Of a stretch of 64,000 bases of DNA, positions 33,344 through 43,899 are shown in pieces. The notes beneath the pieces are model-generated. The model searched no databases. It saw only the letters and a list, made by a program, of their open reading frames with translations, and was not told the DNA's origin. Positions within the stretch are counted from its first letter, which is position 1, and each line of letters opens with the position of its first letter. Made by a program: the position numbers and the translations under genes. Source of the DNA: Myxococcales bacterium (GTDB taxonomy: Bacteria > Myxococcota_A > Polyangia > Polyangiales > Polyangiaceae); NCBI GenBank assembly GCA_025355005.1, contig JANXLV010000211.1, forward strand, positions 1 through 64,000, given 5' to 3'.

Positions 33344-34138
33344 TCAGGGCTTCGGCGGCTGGAACTGGCCCATGAACGGTGGCTTCGACTCCGCCGCGCC
33401 CATGTCGTCCGCCGCATAGTAGGCGACGATCATCTCGCGCGCGCCAGGGCGTGTGTAGATGTCCGCGCTCGGATGGGCGATGGCCTCGGCGATCACGGTC
33501 GCCACCTCTTCCGCGGTCTGCGCGCCCGGCACCTTGCGCGAGTCCATGCCGCCGTGGAGGGCGTTCGTGCCGAACTCCGTCGCGACGATGCCGGGATGCA
33601 CGACGGTCACCATCACATCAGGCAGCTCGGTCTTGAGCTCCATGCGGAGGTTTGCGCTGAGCGCGTTCATCGCGTGCTTCGACGCAGAGTAGGCCGAGCG
33701 GAAGGTCGCCAGCGGCATGCGCCCCAGCAGCGACGACACGTTGATGATGTGGCCGGTCTTCTGTGCACGGAACGTGGGGAGCACGGTCTGCATGCCGTAG
33801 AGCACGGACTTCACGTTCATCAGCATCATCTGATCGATGTCATCGTCGGTGAGCGCCGAGACAACCTTGGTGATGCCGCGTCCTGCATTGTTGACCCACA
33901 CATCGATGCGACCATGCTTCGCGAGCGCCGCGTCCCTGAGGCTGTCCACGTCCGACCGGCGTGTGACGTCGCACACGAACGGGAGCGCGTTCGGACCGCA
34001 CGCGGCGGCCACCTCGTTGAGCTCCTTCTCGCGGCGCGCCGCCAGGACGACCTTCGCGCCAGCCTTTGCCAGCGTGACTGCGAGCGCCGCGCCGATACCC
34101 GCGCTCGCTCCGGTGATGACCACGACCTTGTCTCTCAT
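33344..34138 (-). CDS. Short-chain dehydrogenase/reductase
   Basis: 264 residues. Classical SDR: cofactor motif VVVITGASAGIGAALA (TGxxxGIG), VWVNNAGRG (NNAG), the catalytic Ser in HIINVSSLLGRM and Tyr/Lys in RSAYSASKHAMNAL (YxxxK), VVHPGIVATEFG. All catalytic residues are present. Substrate unknown; the RDxx start and basic residue after strand two (AARREKEL) favour NADP(H). Small hypothetical genes follow upstream on the same strand. Confidence 0.93.
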   Translation of the reverse strand: MRDKVVVITGASAGIGAALAVTLAKAGAKVVLAARREKELNEVAAACGPNALPFVCDVTRRSDVDSLRDAALAKHGRIDVWVNNAGRGITKVVSALTDDDIDQMMLMNVKSVLYGMQTVLPTFRAQKTGHIINVSSLLGRMPLATFRSAYSASKHAMNALSANLRMELKTELPDVMVTVVHPGIVATEFGTNALHGGMDSRKVPGAQTAEEVATVIAEAIAHPSADIYTRPGAREMIVAYYAADDMGAAESKPPFMGQFQPPKP

Positions 34139-34173
34139 CGCCTCGAAGCTACTACTTCGCAGCTACCCCGTCG

Positions 34174-34527
34174 CTACTTCGTGCGGGGCTTCAGGCCCTG
34201 AAACGGATCGCGCGGCGACGAGTCCGGCGCGGAGGGCAGCGCGTCGAGCGTGGGCGCGCTGTGCGGGCTGTGAGCGGAGGACAGGATCGAGATGCATCCC
34301 TCCGACTGCAGCTGAGCGAACACGGCTTGCGCGTGCTTCGGGTCCACGCCAGCGACCTCTGCGATCTGATGAACGGTGGACTCTCCGTCGATCGCCGCAA
34401 TGAGCAGACGGACCTCCGGGCTCTCGATCCCACCCGCTGGCGGAAAGAGCAGGATCGGCACGTCGCCGAGCAGGACCACCTTGTCGATGGAGACGGTCGG
34501 GTGGGCCTCATGTTCCGGCGGCTTCAA
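34174..34527 (-). CDS. Small conserved-looking hypothetical protein
   Basis: 117 residues from TTG 34527, which has GGAG upstream. A short winged-helix-like core (STVHQIAEVAGVDPKHAQAV, FAQLQSEGCISI) suggests a small regulatory or DNA-binding-like domain, followed by a Ser/Pro-rich tail. Located between a 63-residue ORF and the SDR gene on the same strand. No family named. Confidence 0.55.
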   Translation of the reverse strand: MKPPEHEAHPTVSIDKVVLLGDVPILLFPPAGGIESPEVRLLIAAIDGESTVHQIAEVAGVDPKHAQAVFAQLQSEGCISILSSAHSPHSAPTLDALPSAPDSSPRDPFQGLKPRTK

Positions 34528-34547
34528 GCATCTCCATCGATATCACC

Positions 34548-34739
34548 TTATTTCTGCCCGAGGAACGCAGCAAAAGCGGCCTTCCGCTCCGCCATGATCT
34601 CATCCAGGCCTCTCGGACTGACGAACGTGACGTTCGCGCCAAGGCGCTGGAGCGTCGCGTGCGTGACCTCGGGGTCGAGCACGTCTCGCAGGTGGCCGGG
34701 GCTCTTCGGTCGCACGACCATGATGGCATCGACGCTCAT
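34548..34739 (-). CDS. Small hypothetical protein
   Basis: 63 residues, no signal peptide. Balanced composition (AIMVVRPKSPGHLRDVLDPE, NVTFVSPRGLDEIMAERKAA) argues for a real gene rather than noise. It ends 20 bases before the next gene on the same strand. Function unknown. Confidence 0.45.
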   Translation of the reverse strand: MSVDAIMVVRPKSPGHLRDVLDPEVTHATLQRLGANVTFVSPRGLDEIMAERKAAFAAFLGQK

Positions 34740-34781
34740 GACGTGATCGTAGGCGACCTTCCAAAAGGCCCGTTCAGTAAC

Positions 34782-35846
34782 TCAGAGTCCGGCTTCGGCG
34801 GCCTTCAGCTCGATGTAGCCGTGGCAGACGGGGCGGGCGACGAAGTCCGAGTAGTCCTTCGCCAGATCTGCGTTCGTCGTGTCGTGCGGCTTCGTCGTGA
34901 CGAGCGTCATGTGCATGCAGCCGAGTCCGCCCGTGATGCAACCGGAGCCGCTCGCGTCGAGCTCGAGGTAGCCGCCCGCGTTCGCGTTGCTCATGCCGAG
35001 CGACTGCATCGTGGACGCGTTGGTGGACGACGTGCCCGTGACAGTGGAGTGCGCGCCGACGAAGTACGCGCGCTTCAGATAGTTGAGGCCGGTGGTGGAG
35101 AGCCCGTCGCCCGCGCCATCCAGGTTGAAGTAGACGATGCGGTGAAGCGCGACGCTCTTCGGATCCCAGCTGCCGGACAGCTCCGCGAAGAGCTCGTGCG
35201 CGACCAGCGTGCCGGCTGCATGCGCGACGACGACGACAGAGTTGTTCTTGGCAGTGACCTGCGGAAGGAGCGCGGCGATGATCTTCGTGTTGCCGATCTC
35301 CGTCTGCGAGTACTGCGGGTCGCTCGGGCCCTGGACCGCATAGATGGTGCGGATGCCATGTTGCTGCAGCGATGCGCGATAGAGCGCGGTGGCCCACGCC
35401 TCTGCGCCCGCGAGGCTGACACCGTATGCGGCGTACGCGACGAGCACGCCGCTCGCGCCTGGGTTCTGTGTGTCCTTCGAGGCCACGCCGGTGCCGACGG
35501 TCACACCGGTAGCCCACGGGATCGTGTCGGGGTCGGGAGCGGGGATCGGCTGGGTGGACGCATCTGGAAAAGGCGTCGTGCCTGCGTCGGTGTCATGGCC
35601 TTTGTCACCGCCACCGCCGTTTTCAGCGGGCGAAGCATCCGCGTGGGTGCCGGCGTCGTCGGTCGTGCCGCTGGGCGCAGGGTCCGTGCTGCTCTGGTCC
35701 GTGCCCGGCTCACCGATCTGCGCGCCAGCCTGTCCGCTGCATGCTGCGAGCGACAGGAATGCAGCGCAGAGCGCCGGACCAGCGGCGAGCCGGAGTGAGC
35801 GGTGGAGAGCGAAGAGGGCGGCGTGTGGGGCGCTGTTCACACCCAC
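34782..35846 (-). CDS. Alpha/beta-hydrolase-like lipoprotein lacking the nucleophile Ser
   Basis: 354 residues, GTG 35846 start. Lipoprotein signal (AAFLSLAACSGQ), a long Asp/Thr/Pro linker, then a domain with the look of an alpha/beta hydrolase: strand plus elbow NNSVVVVAHAAGTLVAHELF, where the nucleophile elbow GxSxG reads AHAAG, so the catalytic Ser is Ala. RIVYFNLDGAGDGL and GCMHMTLVTTKPHD follow. If the fold call is right, it is probably a binding or scaffold protein, not an esterase. Predicted envelope lipoprotein. Confidence 0.6.
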   Translation of the reverse strand: MGVNSAPHAALFALHRSLRLAAGPALCAAFLSLAACSGQAGAQIGEPGTDQSSTDPAPSGTTDDAGTHADASPAENGGGGDKGHDTDAGTTPFPDASTQPIPAPDPDTIPWATGVTVGTGVASKDTQNPGASGVLVAYAAYGVSLAGAEAWATALYRASLQQHGIRTIYAVQGPSDPQYSQTEIGNTKIIAALLPQVTAKNNSVVVVAHAAGTLVAHELFAELSGSWDPKSVALHRIVYFNLDGAGDGLSTTGLNYLKRAYFVGAHSTVTGTSSTNASTMQSLGMSNANAGGYLELDASGSGCITGGLGCMHMTLVTTKPHDTTNADLAKDYSDFVARPVCHGYIELKAAEAGL

Positions 35847-36116
35847 CTACATAGTCGCACTTTGGAGTCTGTCGAGCCGATTCTGGGGTGTGTCACGAAA
35901 ATCTATCGGGCATAAGATTGTGTGTATCCGAGCAGATACGCCGAAAACGCCCCGAAGTTGGACCGATCAAGATCCGAGGGCTGACAAGAGCTCGCAGACT
36001 TCGACCTCAACTTCGACTTGGACCCTCGACCTCGACTTCGACCTCGACGTCGACGTTGACCTCGACTTCGACGTTGACCCCAGGCTCGCCCTCAACGTCC
36101 GCTCACCCGAGGGACT
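35847..36116 (+). repeat. Intergenic stretch with a (CTCGAC)n tract
   Basis: 270 bases between a leftward lipoprotein and a rightward kinase. The left part (35847-35990) is less GC-rich and holds no convincing gene. From 36001 to 36078 is a degenerate hexanucleotide tract of about 13 units (CTCGAC, CTTCGAC, GTTGAC variants). It carries no clear protein on either strand, only alternating-residue frames. The kinase gene begins within 40 bases of the tract. Confidence 0.65.
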
Positions 36117-38657
36117 TTGGCAACACCTGGGAGTGGTCGCTCCCGTGACCATCTTTTCGTGCGTCCAAACACAGCTACGCTTGAAGGTCTGTCTGCACCG
36201 ACGCAAAACAGTTTGTTGCCGATGCTCGTCGCAGAGCACGTCGACGCTGACATGCGCGACTTCCTCGAGGGGGTGTCGTTGCGTGGGGGCATTGCCGTTG
36301 TTCCGCTCGTGGAAGCGCCCATGGGCGACGGCGACCATACGCTCGCGATCCATGTGAAGGGTGAGGCTCACCCGACACTGTTGATCGCGCGGCCTGCTGG
36401 ACCTGACGGCGCGTCGGGTCAACCACTGCTGCTCCGACCATTCTCCCGAACGTCAACCGTCGCGCCCCAAGATTCGCCTGCGAAGGAGCGCGACACCGGC
36501 GTGCAGTTGAAGTTCTCGCTCGGCGAGATCGTCGGACGTTCGCTCGCCGGAGGGAAGCTGCGCGTGGACGCGCCGCTTGGCAGTGGCAGTGCTGGCGCTG
36601 TCTATCGTGCGACGCATCGCGATCTCGGAAGAGACGTGGCGGTCAAGCTAGTGAAGCGCGACGCAGACGCAGCGCCGCGCTTCACGGAGGGCTTCCAGGC
36701 AGAGGCGCAGGCGATGTGCCGCCTCGATCATCCGAACCTCGTGCGCGTGTTCGACTTCGGTGTGGAGCCGGACGGACTGCTCTACATCTCGATGGAGTAC
36801 CTGGAGGGCATTTCTCTCGAGCAGCTCGCGACACGTCTCGGGCGGCTCTCGCTGGAACGTGCTGTGGAGATCATGCTCCAGGTCTGCGCGGGCCTGTGGC
36901 ACGCTCACTCGCGCGGCGTCGTTCATCGCGACGTCAAGCCCTCCAACGTGATGCTCGTCACCGGCCACGACGATGATGGACGTCCTGTCGAGATCGTGAA
37001 GCTCTGCGATTTTGGCATCGCCCTCCAGCTCAGCAACCGCGACGAGGACCACCGGGCAACGGGTACGCCCGAGTACATGTCGCCGGAGCAATGCAGGGGC
37101 GCGCCGCTCGACGGGCGCAGCGACGTCTACTCGTGTGGCGTGATGCTCTACGAGCTTGTCACTGGACGAAGACCGTTCGCCGCGGAGAGTCCGGAAGAGT
37201 ACGCGCGACAGCATCTGACGATCGGACCGCCACCGCCTTCGCAGTTCGTCCCGTCGATGGACCCGGACTTCGAGCGCGTGATCCTGCGCGCTCTGGAGAA
37301 GGCGCCCGAGGCGCGGCACGGGTCGGCGCGCGAGCTGCGCCAGGCGCTCTCCGAGATCCTGGCACGCCGTTCGGTCATGCCAGAGCTCTCGCGGCCGCCG
37401 CCAATGCGGGCCCCCGCATCGAGCATGCCCGAAGTCCCGGTCGCCACGCGGCCGGTGCCCGAAACGGCAGCGCCCGCTGCCGCCGACTGGCTGGAGGACT
37501 CACGCGCCAGCTACGACAACTTCTTCGTCACGGTGAACCGCTCGATCGAGACAGGCACGTACCACGAAGGCGACGCCCTCGCGCGGGAGGTAGCGGCTGC
37601 ACCAGCGGAGCGGCTGCGTGCGATCGCAGCGCTGCGAAACAGGCCGGAGTTTCCGCAGCATGCGGCGGCGCTCGAGGTCGCAGTGAAGGCTCTGGCCAAG
37701 CGCGGTGATGTCGTGGCACTGGCGGAGGTGGTCCGCGTGATGGCAGCGGTGTACTCGGAGGACCAGGCTCGTCCCGCGTCGTCGGGCGCGGCGGAACACT
37801 CGCTGCGCGTGCTCCACGCCATCGCGGATCCCGTGTGCCTCGGCCACATGGCAGATCGCGTGCTCGCGGATGCGGCAGCGCCGTGGGAGGTGGCCTCCGC
37901 ACTCTTCACGTGGGCGCAGTCTGTTGGGGCGGCCGCGTTGCTCGACGCGCGTCTTCGTCTTCGCGGAGAGACCGCACGCCCGCGCTTCGTGGCGTTGATG
38001 CGATCCGTTGGCGAGCACGCGAGTCCGGTCCTGCAAGACGCGCTCTCTCAACTCCTGCCGTCCGCCGAGAGCAACGTGGCCGATCCCGAGCTCGCGCAGG
38101 ATCTGCTGCGTTCCGTGCCGCCGCAGCGATGCGTCGGCATGGGCGTCGTCGCTGCTCGCTACACGAGGCTCGACGACGCTCGACTGCGGGCGGTGGCGCT
38201 CGCGGTCCTTGCTGCTTCGTGGGGGGAGCGCGCACTCCCGGAGCTGCGGCACGGCCTCCTCGACGCAGCAGAAGAGGTTCGATGTGCGGCGATCCTGGGC
38301 CTGACCGACCTGCGCGCGATCGACGACCAGACAGTGCAGGCCGTTGGCCTGTATCTGGAGCCGGGCACGGTGGCCTCCGACGAGCTGCGCGTCGCGGCGA
38401 TCGACGCGCTTGGATGGTCGTCCGAGGAGGCGAAGGCGACCTCGAAGCGGCTCGTGCTCGCGGCACTGGCGCGCGGCGATGACGTGCTCGCGACCGTTCG
38501 TGGTCGTCGCGCGGGCCCCTCCGTCATCCTCGCGCTTGCGCGCGCGGCGATGTCACTTGCACCAGGAGATGCAGTGACGCGTATCCGCGCGCGCGCGGCC
38601 AAGGCACCAGAGCCGCTGCGCGCACAGCTCCTCGTGATCGCGACGCGCACGGCGTAG
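36117..38657 (+). CDS. Hanks-type Ser/Thr protein kinase with C-terminal HEAT-like repeats
   Basis: 846 residues from TTG 36117; GTG 36159 or ATG 36222 are possible later starts. A lead region of about 140 residues precedes the kinase: glycine loop GSGSAGAVYRATH, ATP lysine in DVAVKLVK, catalytic loop VVHRDVKPSNVML, metal Asp in KLCDFGIAL, and GTPEYMSPEQ. After the kinase a long helical region with HEAT-like repeats (RVLHAIADP, LLDAAEEVRCAAILGL, DELRVAAIDALGWSSEEA) ends the protein. No transmembrane span is evident. All catalytic residues are present; substrates unknown. The repeats may bind other proteins. Confidence 0.9.
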   Translation: MATPGSGRSRDHLFVRPNTATLEGLSAPTQNSLLPMLVAEHVDADMRDFLEGVSLRGGIAVVPLVEAPMGDGDHTLAIHVKGEAHPTLLIARPAGPDGASGQPLLLRPFSRTSTVAPQDSPAKERDTGVQLKFSLGEIVGRSLAGGKLRVDAPLGSGSAGAVYRATHRDLGRDVAVKLVKRDADAAPRFTEGFQAEAQAMCRLDHPNLVRVFDFGVEPDGLLYISMEYLEGISLEQLATRLGRLSLERAVEIMLQVCAGLWHAHSRGVVHRDVKPSNVMLVTGHDDDGRPVEIVKLCDFGIALQLSNRDEDHRATGTPEYMSPEQCRGAPLDGRSDVYSCGVMLYELVTGRRPFAAESPEEYARQHLTIGPPPPSQFVPSMDPDFERVILRALEKAPEARHGSARELRQALSEILARRSVMPELSRPPPMRAPASSMPEVPVATRPVPETAAPAAADWLEDSRASYDNFFVTVNRSIETGTYHEGDALAREVAAAPAERLRAIAALRNRPEFPQHAAALEVAVKALAKRGDVVALAEVVRVMAAVYSEDQARPASSGAAEHSLRVLHAIADPVCLGHMADRVLADAAAPWEVASALFTWAQSVGAAALLDARLRLRGETARPRFVALMRSVGEHASPVLQDALSQLLPSAESNVADPELAQDLLRSVPPQRCVGMGVVAARYTRLDDARLRAVALAVLAASWGERALPELRHGLLDAAEEVRCAAILGLTDLRAIDDQTVQAVGLYLEPGTVASDELRVAAIDALGWSSEEAKATSKRLVLAALARGDDVLATVRGRRAGPSVILALARAAMSLAPGDAVTRIRARAAKAPEPLRAQLLVIATRTA

Positions 38658-38669
38658 ACGCCGCGTTGC

Positions 38670-39476
38670 TCACCCGAAGTGGTGCGCGCTCACCATCACG
38701 CCGAGCACCTTGTGTCGGAACGGCACCGTGCCTTCATCGTTGCCTGCGGCTCCGGCGACGACCATCAGGGGAAGCAGGTGCTCCTCACGCGGGTGACAGT
38801 CGCGTGCGTGTGGCGCGTTCGCCCAGTCGAGCAGGCGATCGTCGCGTGTGGCAGCGGGGCTCTTCGTGGTCTCCGCGAGCCACGCATCGAACGCCTCCGA
38901 TGCGGCGAGCCCCGCGGGACCGAACCCGCGCATGTTGTGGAAGCTCATGCCGCTGCCCACGATGAGCACGCCCTCGTCGCGCAGCGGAGCCAGCGCCCGC
39001 CCGATCTCGAGGTGCGCCTTCGGGTCGAGCCCTTTGACGAGAGACAGCTGAAACGTCGGGATCTCCGCGGCGGGGTAGCTCACCTTCAGCGGAATGAATG
39101 TGCCGTGATCGAAGCCGCGCGCGTCGTTCATGGCGGTCTCGATGTTTGCGGCGGAGAGCAGCTCGCGCACACGCGCGGCGATCTCTGGAGCTCCCGGCGC
39201 TGGCCACGTGAGCTCGTACGATTCCTTCGGGAAGCCGCCGTAGTCGAACAGCAGCGGCGGATGCGCGCCGCTCTGCACGGTCGCTACGCGCTCTTCCCAG
39301 TGCGCGGACACACAGAGGATCGCGCGCGGCTTCTGCTGCGGCACGCCGGGGAGCGTGCGCAGGTAGTCCGCGAGCGCGTCCCATTCCTCACGCTTGCCGA
39401 AGCCGACGTCCACGAAGGGCCACGGGCCACCTCCGTGCGGGAGATAGACCGTGGGCATGCGATTGCTCTTGTCCAT
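38670..39476 (-). CDS. LigB/DODA-type extradiol dioxygenase family protein
   Basis: 268 residues. Metal His residues expected for this fold appear in VYLPHGGGPWPF, LCVSAHWEERV and ARGFDHGTFIPLKVSYP, plus VGSGMSFHNMRGF. The family includes 4,5-DOPA dioxygenase and bacterial YgiD, which open catechol rings with non-heme iron or zinc. Length matches. No aromatic-degradation neighbour is present, so the substrate is unknown. Confidence 0.9.
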   Translation of the reverse strand: MDKSNRMPTVYLPHGGGPWPFVDVGFGKREEWDALADYLRTLPGVPQQKPRAILCVSAHWEERVATVQSGAHPPLLFDYGGFPKESYELTWPAPGAPEIAARVRELLSAANIETAMNDARGFDHGTFIPLKVSYPAAEIPTFQLSLVKGLDPKAHLEIGRALAPLRDEGVLIVGSGMSFHNMRGFGPAGLAASEAFDAWLAETTKSPAATRDDRLLDWANAPHARDCHPREEHLLPLMVVAGAAGNDEGTVPFRHKVLGVMVSAHHFG

Positions 39477-39544
39477 GCGCCCAACCTAGCGCGTCGCAGG
39501 CTGGAGCGCAGGAGGCCGTCCGTGCAACAGTCCGTTCTACGGCT

Positions 39545-40909
39545 TCACTTGATCGGAACGATGCAACGACCGCCCGAGCACGGGACACCGTTGCAGCAGT
39601 CCGACGACTGCGTGCACGTCTGCCCGTAGAACGCGCAGCCACCGCCGCCACCGCTGCCCGCGTCACTACCGCCGCCACCACCACCGACGGGTCCGATGCA
39701 GGTGCCCGCGGTGGAGCCCGCGGCGAGGGTGCAGTGGCTACCGTCGCAGCAGTCCGCGTCGGTCGTGCACGCGCCCGCGTTCGGGACGCAGTTCGACCCG
39801 AAGCACGAGAACCCGCCGCCAGCCGCGGGAACGCACGGCGAGAGGTTGCAGCAGTCGGCGCTGGATGCGCACGAGCCACCACTGGGAACGCACACGCTGC
39901 CTTTGCCGTAGCTGCAGCGCGGAACGCCGAGCGCGTCCTGCCGGCAGTTGTCGTTCTGCTGGACGTTGCCGCTGCAGCAGTTGTCGGTCGCGTTGCACTG
40001 GTTGCTCTTCAGACGGCAGATGTCGCCATCCGGCTTGCAGCCCATTGGATTGCCGCACACGCCGAGCGCGTCCGCCGGGCTGCCCTTGTTGCACGCGACG
40101 TTCGCCTTCGCGCCTGAGCCGCCGCAGCAGTCTGCCGACGTCGCGCAGATGTCGCCCACCGGGTGGCAACCGCTCGCCGGCTGACAGATCAGGATGCCGG
40201 TCGGACCCCAGGGCGCGCATGAGCGCGAGCAGCACGCGCCGCCGCAGACGGGCAACCCCGCGTCCGTGTACATCGTGGACCCGCCGTTGCTGCACACCAC
40301 GCCGTCCACCATCGAGCATTGCGCGCCGCCGCCCGCCGGTTGACCACAGGTGCCGAACGCGCCGCTCTTGATCGTGCAGACGCCACCGCAGCAGTCAGTG
40401 CCCGCGCTGCAGATGTCACCGTTCTGTCCGCAGTAGGAAGGCTGCGCACAGATGCCCGACTCGCAGAACCCGGAGCAGCAGTCTCCGTTTCCGGCGCACG
40501 CGTTGCCGAGCGTGCTGCACGAGGTGTTCAGCGCGACGCATGCGCCGCCGGTGCACGTGCCGCCGCAGCAATCTCCGTTGCCCGCGCACGCCTTGCCGTC
40601 GCTCGTGCACGACGGCGGCTGGCATGCACCGTTGAGGCAGTCGCCCGTGCAGCAATCCCCGTTTGCCTTGCACGATAGACCTAGCTTCTGACAGGTCGAT
40701 GAAGCGCCGCCGTCGCTGCCGCCGTTCCAGCCACCGTTGTTGCCGAACATGCTGCCCAGCGCGCCGTCGCCTGTGTTGGCTGCCCCGTCACCGCCGCCAT
40801 CGCCGTCGTCAATCGTGGCGGTGTTGTTGGTGCTGCCGCACGCAACGACGCTGCCGCCCATCACGATCATGACGGAGACCACGAGACCGACCAGCCAACG
40901 CATTCGCAT
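39545..40909 (-). CDS. Cysteine-rich repeat lipoprotein
   Basis: 454 residues from ATG 40909 (ATG 40903 next to it). Lipoprotein signal (VMIVMGGSVVACGS), a Gly/Asp/Asn linker, then around ten tandem units of the type CxxDGKxCxxNGDCCxGxC (CSTLGNACAGNGDCCSGFC, SYCGQNGDICSAGTDCCGG, VCVPSGGSCASSADCCNLSP). Similar CCS repeats occur in secreted myxobacterial proteins. A sigma54-like promoter sits directly upstream and a sigma54 activator gene is divergent, so it may be a target. Function unknown. Confidence 0.8.
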   Translation of the reverse strand: MRMRWLVGLVVSVMIVMGGSVVACGSTNNTATIDDGDGGGDGAANTGDGALGSMFGNNGGWNGGSDGGASSTCQKLGLSCKANGDCCTGDCLNGACQPPSCTSDGKACAGNGDCCGGTCTGGACVALNTSCSTLGNACAGNGDCCSGFCESGICAQPSYCGQNGDICSAGTDCCGGVCTIKSGAFGTCGQPAGGGAQCSMVDGVVCSNGGSTMYTDAGLPVCGGACCSRSCAPWGPTGILICQPASGCHPVGDICATSADCCGGSGAKANVACNKGSPADALGVCGNPMGCKPDGDICRLKSNQCNATDNCCSGNVQQNDNCRQDALGVPRCSYGKGSVCVPSGGSCASSADCCNLSPCVPAAGGGFSCFGSNCVPNAGACTTDADCCDGSHCTLAAGSTAGTCIGPVGGGGGGSDAGSGGGGGCAFYGQTCTQSSDCCNGVPCSGGRCIVPIK

Positions 40910-40921
40910 GGTTTCGTCCAC

Positions 40922-40937
40922 TGCACGCCAAGTGCCA
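40922..40937 (-). promoter_or_regulatory. Candidate sigma54 promoter of the Cys-rich lipoprotein
   Basis: Minus-strand TGGCAC, 6 bases, TGCA, with the invariant GG and GC exactly 10 bases apart; only one -12 base (T to G) departs from consensus. Expected start is 2 bases before ATG 40909 or 8 before ATG 40903. A sigma54-activator gene is divergent 155 bases away. Confidence 0.45.
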
Positions 40938-41092
40938 GTCCAACTCGACTCCAACTACGCGATCGTGCGCCCCGGGTATGGTTGCGCGAGTGACCAGTGG
41001 ACACCCCGCTTGCCGTCTCATCGACGGCACCCGCGGACGGCGCGTACGCTATTCTCGTACCAACAGCGAAAAGCAGGTAAACTCACGGCTCC

Positions 41093-42453
<1,361 letters not shown>

Positions 42454-42457
<4 letters not shown>

Positions 42458-43392
42458 GGCGGCTTGTTTTCGGGCTCACGCTCGCCTGCGCGCTGTGCGG
42501 TGAGGTCGCGGCTCCCGCGGTCGCGCGGGCGCAGACACCCGCAGAAATCCAGACCGCGCGCGAGACCTTCGTGGCAGCGATGAAGGACGAGCAAGCAGGA
42601 AACCTGAACGAAGCGCTGGTGAAATTTCGCCAGGTGCAGAAGGTGAAGGACACGCCGCAGGTCCGGTATCGCATCGCGACCTGTCTCGCTGGCAGCGGAA
42701 AGCTGCGCGAGGCGAAGAAGACCTTCGGTGAGATCACGGCGCAGCCCGGCAACCAGGAAGAGAAGGACGTGGAGACGGCCGCAAAGGAGCAGATCGCGGC
42801 CCTCACCGCGCGGACCCCGACCGTGACGATCCACCTGCGCACGCAGCCGCCGGCCGGAGCGGAGATCCAGATCGACGGGCAGCCCGCGGTCGCCGAGCAG
42901 CCTCACGATGTCGACCCTGGACCGCACACCGTGATCCTCAGCGGCGCCGGCCTCAAGCGCGCCGAGCTCCAGATCACGACCCAGGAGTCCACGAAGCAGG
43001 TCGTCGAGATGGCGGTGGAGGTCGACGCACCACCACCTCCGCCACCACCGTCGAGCAACCGGCGCACGTACGGGTTCATCGGTGTAGGTGTCGGCGGCGC
43101 ACTGGCGATCGGCACGATCGTGGCGCTGGTTGTTCGAAACGGAGACATCGACGCGATCAAGAAGGACTGCCCCGGCAACATCTGCCCGACCGCTACCCAG
43201 CACGACGTCACGTCGGCGAAAGGCAACGCCAACACCGCGGCCGTGGCGGCAGGGATCATGGGAGCAGGTGCGTTGATCGCGGGTGGAGTCGGTGCGTACT
43301 TCCTGCTGACACCGGAAAAAGCGCCTGCAGCGGCGATTGGGTTTGCGCCACGGGACGGTGGCGGCATGCTTCAACTGAGGGGCCAGTTCTGA
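42454..43392 (+). CDS. Secreted TPR/PEGA-like protein with C-terminal membrane segment
   Basis: 312 residues from ATG 42454, overlapping the activator's stop. Signal peptide (LTLACALCGEVAAPAVARAQ), a TPR-like region (ETFVAAMKDEQAGNLNEALV, YRIATCLAGSGKLREAKKTF), a PEGA-like strand region (IHLRTQPPAGAEIQIDGQP, DPGPHTVILSGAGLKR), a Pro run, then two hydrophobic spans (GFIGVGVGGALAIGTIVALV and AGIMGAGALIAGGVGAYFLL). Such proteins accompany kinases in Polyangia. Probably envelope-located; role unknown. Confidence 0.75.
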
Positions 43393-43393
43393 A

Positions 43394-43780
43394 ATGCGCG
43401 CAAAGTACTTCTTCGCTCTTGGTGTCGCGGGAGTGCTGGTCGCATGCGGTGCCGTGCCGGACGTGACCTTCGAGGACGTGGAGGGCGGCGGGGGCGGCGG
43501 GGGCGATGGCAGCCCAAGCGCCGCAGACGGCTCGAACGCCGGCGGTGGCGACGCCGCAACCTCCAAGGACGGCGGTGTCGTGTCGCAGAAGGACAGCGGC
43601 GGCGTGGACAGCGGAAGCGGATGCGGCGCTGGGCCGGGCGCGATCTGCTGCGGCAACACAATCTGCAAGGGATGCAAGAGCTCGGACTGCACGGAGTGCC
43701 TCCAACAGGGGTGCAACAGCAACGAGATTTGCTGCGTGAAGGGTCCCAATCTCAGCTGCCACTCACCGCAGAGTTGCTGA
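43394..43780 (+). CDS. Small Cys-rich lipoprotein
   Basis: 128 residues, one base after the upstream stop. Signal and lipobox (GVAGVLVACGAV), a Gly/Ser/Asp linker, and a C-terminal Cys cluster (GAICCGNTICKGCKSSDC, CLQQGCNSNEICC). In the same operon as the activator and perhaps the downstream kinase. Function unknown. Confidence 0.7.
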   Translation: MRAKYFFALGVAGVLVACGAVPDVTFEDVEGGGGGGGDGSPSAADGSNAGGGDAATSKDGGVVSQKDSGGVDSGSGCGAGPGAICCGNTICKGCKSSDCTECLQQGCNSNEICCVKGPNLSCHSPQSC

Positions 43781-43899
43781 CCGGGGAGGCAACGCGAACT
43801 GCCCACCTGCATGGGACTTGCTTGCACCGGGCCCCTGGTGGAGTCGACGCGCACGACACTCTGTTCGCCGTCAGCCCGTAGTTGTGAGACAATTCCGAC

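Noticed and set aside
36001..36078. CRISPR-like regular repeats
   Set aside because: Six-base units without spacers; a microsatellite tract, not a CRISPR array.
43812..43826. Sigma54-like TGGGAC...TTGCA upstream of the second kinase
   Set aside because: The invariant GG and GC are 9, not 10, bases apart and one -24 base differs.
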